Positions 63,083 to 64,000 of a stretch of DNA of 64,000 nt are shown here, in pieces (within the stretch, counting starts at the first letter, position 1; each line of letters begins with the position of its first letter). The DNA is taken from assembly GCA_013396635.1 (NCBI GenBank), contig WBMW01005916.1, forward strand, positions 372,994 through 436,993. The letters are read 5' to 3'. The DNA comes from Penelope pileata (lineage: Eukaryota; Chordata; Aves; Galliformes; Cracidae). Below the pieces are notes generated by a model. It was not told the origin of the DNA. It was given only the letters and a program-made list of their open reading frames with translations, and did no database searches. The position numbers were made by a program, and so were the translations under genes.

Positions 63083-64000
63083 TACAGAAACCAGACTTCA
63101 AAGTGAAATGTGAAGCACGCTTATCAGCTTATCAGAGAAACCCTTCTAGAAACATTTTATTTTGCTTACTGTATGGTTGCCTAAGAGTCTTGGTGCAGGA
63201 CTTAGTGCCCTAGATAGTTCATTACAGTCCTACCCTTACACTTGCCCTGTATTCAACATACTACTGAACTGTTCTTTCATCCTCTCAGTTTTGCTGAAGT
63301 TGTTTCTGTACAGTAGCAAAGACTTCAAATGATTGCTGGGAGCTGCCATTCAGTTTCAGTACACTGTTATAAATGGAAGAAAGTACTGGACAAAGCCCAT
63401 GAATTAGCTACACCTGCATGTATCACCAGCTTAGAGCACCCTGCTGTTGTTTGACTTTTACCATGCTAGTATTGAGAGGTATTGTACTTGAATTATTTCT
63501 AGACATCTTTCTAAGTTAATCTTAGACTCCTTGATGCAATATGAAAGTCCTGCATGGCCTCCTGTCAAAGTGACATCTCATACTGAACCGAAGTACTGCA
63601 AATGAAGATGTTTACAATTCAGGGCTGTACTGTCAAGAGCATGATCACTGGGCAATAAGAACAGAATGCGAGAAAAGGGAACTGGGATGCAAGCAATTCC
63701 TAAAACGTGATTTTTTTCCCATTCTTATTATCACATATGGTTTTAGGAAAACATTAGCCACACCTGAAAAATAAATGAAAATTAATGAAAAATTTCCACA
63801 GAGCATACACAACACCTACACATGAGGTTATGCTTTACATCCCACTATCTTTCCAGGAGACTTCAGTCCTGAATGTCTAGAAATGGGACAGCAATAATAA
63901 CTTCATGCCTATTCAGGCCATTGCCTATGTTCCCCAACTGGGGAATGTTCCTTTGACCCTAACAGGAGCAGCTATTGCTGGTAGTCCAGGCACTTATGTA

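Larger units (their letters stand above)
57301..64000. other. Unique non-coding DNA with one gap, no gene recognised
   Basis: No gene is recognised in 6.7 kb. The open frames at 58426-58857 (minus, 143 codons) and 59049-59345 (minus) have no domains. A moderately GC-rich stretch at about 59060-59330 is not CpG-rich enough to call an island. Simple-sequence features at 60104-60133 and 62333-62358 and a gap at 63036-63071 are listed separately. A weak retrovirus-like primer-binding-site resemblance at 59941-59951 is discussed as a finding only. Confidence 0.6.

Noticed and set aside
62873..63106. Frame crossing the gap at 63036-63071
   Set aside because: It is translated through undetermined bases and an A-tract. 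The frame at 19897-20121 is the same kind of artefact.
1..64000. CRISPR arrays, bacterial operons, phage or defence systems
   Set aside because: No regularly spaced repeats or prokaryotic gene organisation were seen; CR1 and mariner content shows a bird genome.

Overview
The window looks like non-coding nuclear DNA from a bird, most likely a galliform such as chicken, turkey or quail. Two lines of evidence support this. At least eight fragments of CR1, the dominant avian LINE, are present with the characteristic 3'-terminal octamer-like ends (ATTCTRTG-type). Two internally deleted mariner copies also match what I recall of the galliform family Galluhop / Mariner1_GG. The rest is AT-leaning, low-repeat single-copy sequence typical of bird intergenic or intronic DNA. 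Nothing resembles bacterial gene organisation: there are no operons, and open frames rarely exceed 100 to 160 codons. No host protein-coding exon, rRNA, tRNA or other RNA gene could be recognised.

Layout. 1-8.5 kb is unique sequence with one striking 16-bp perfect hairpin (401-440). 8.5-9.45 kb is a CR1 copy on the minus strand that still encodes much of the C-terminal part of its reverse transcriptase protein, with one nonsense change and one frameshift. 12.93-13.39 kb is a second minus-strand CR1. 13.4-21.2 kb is unique sequence with a 59-base assembly gap. 21.2-21.8 kb and 25.75-26.18 kb are the two mariner deletion derivatives, in opposite orientation about 4 kb apart. 29.57-30.08 kb is an older, diverged minus-strand CR1. 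30-43.8 kb is unique sequence. 43.8, 45.5, 56.1, 56.65-57.2 and 57.25 kb carry further CR1 fragments on both strands, including one that joins an upstream reverse-transcriptase piece to the CR1 3' end by an internal deletion. 57.3-64 kb is unique sequence with simple repeats and a 36-base gap inside an A-tract.

How it fits together. There is no gene set working together here. The window is best read as a gene desert or the interior of a large intron. It has been hit by 5'-truncated CR1 retrotransposons and by non-autonomous mariner elements that would have needed transposase supplied from elsewhere. Recognised transposable elements cover only about 6% of the bases, which is usual for birds. 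I found no convincing novel system. The most useful leads are the inverted mariner pair with nested deletions, the perfect hairpin at 401-440, the internally deleted CR1, and a few AT-rich, homeodomain-motif-bearing stretches that could be conserved regulatory DNA. Element names, subfamilies and boundaries come from reading the sequence and need a repeat-library comparison to confirm.
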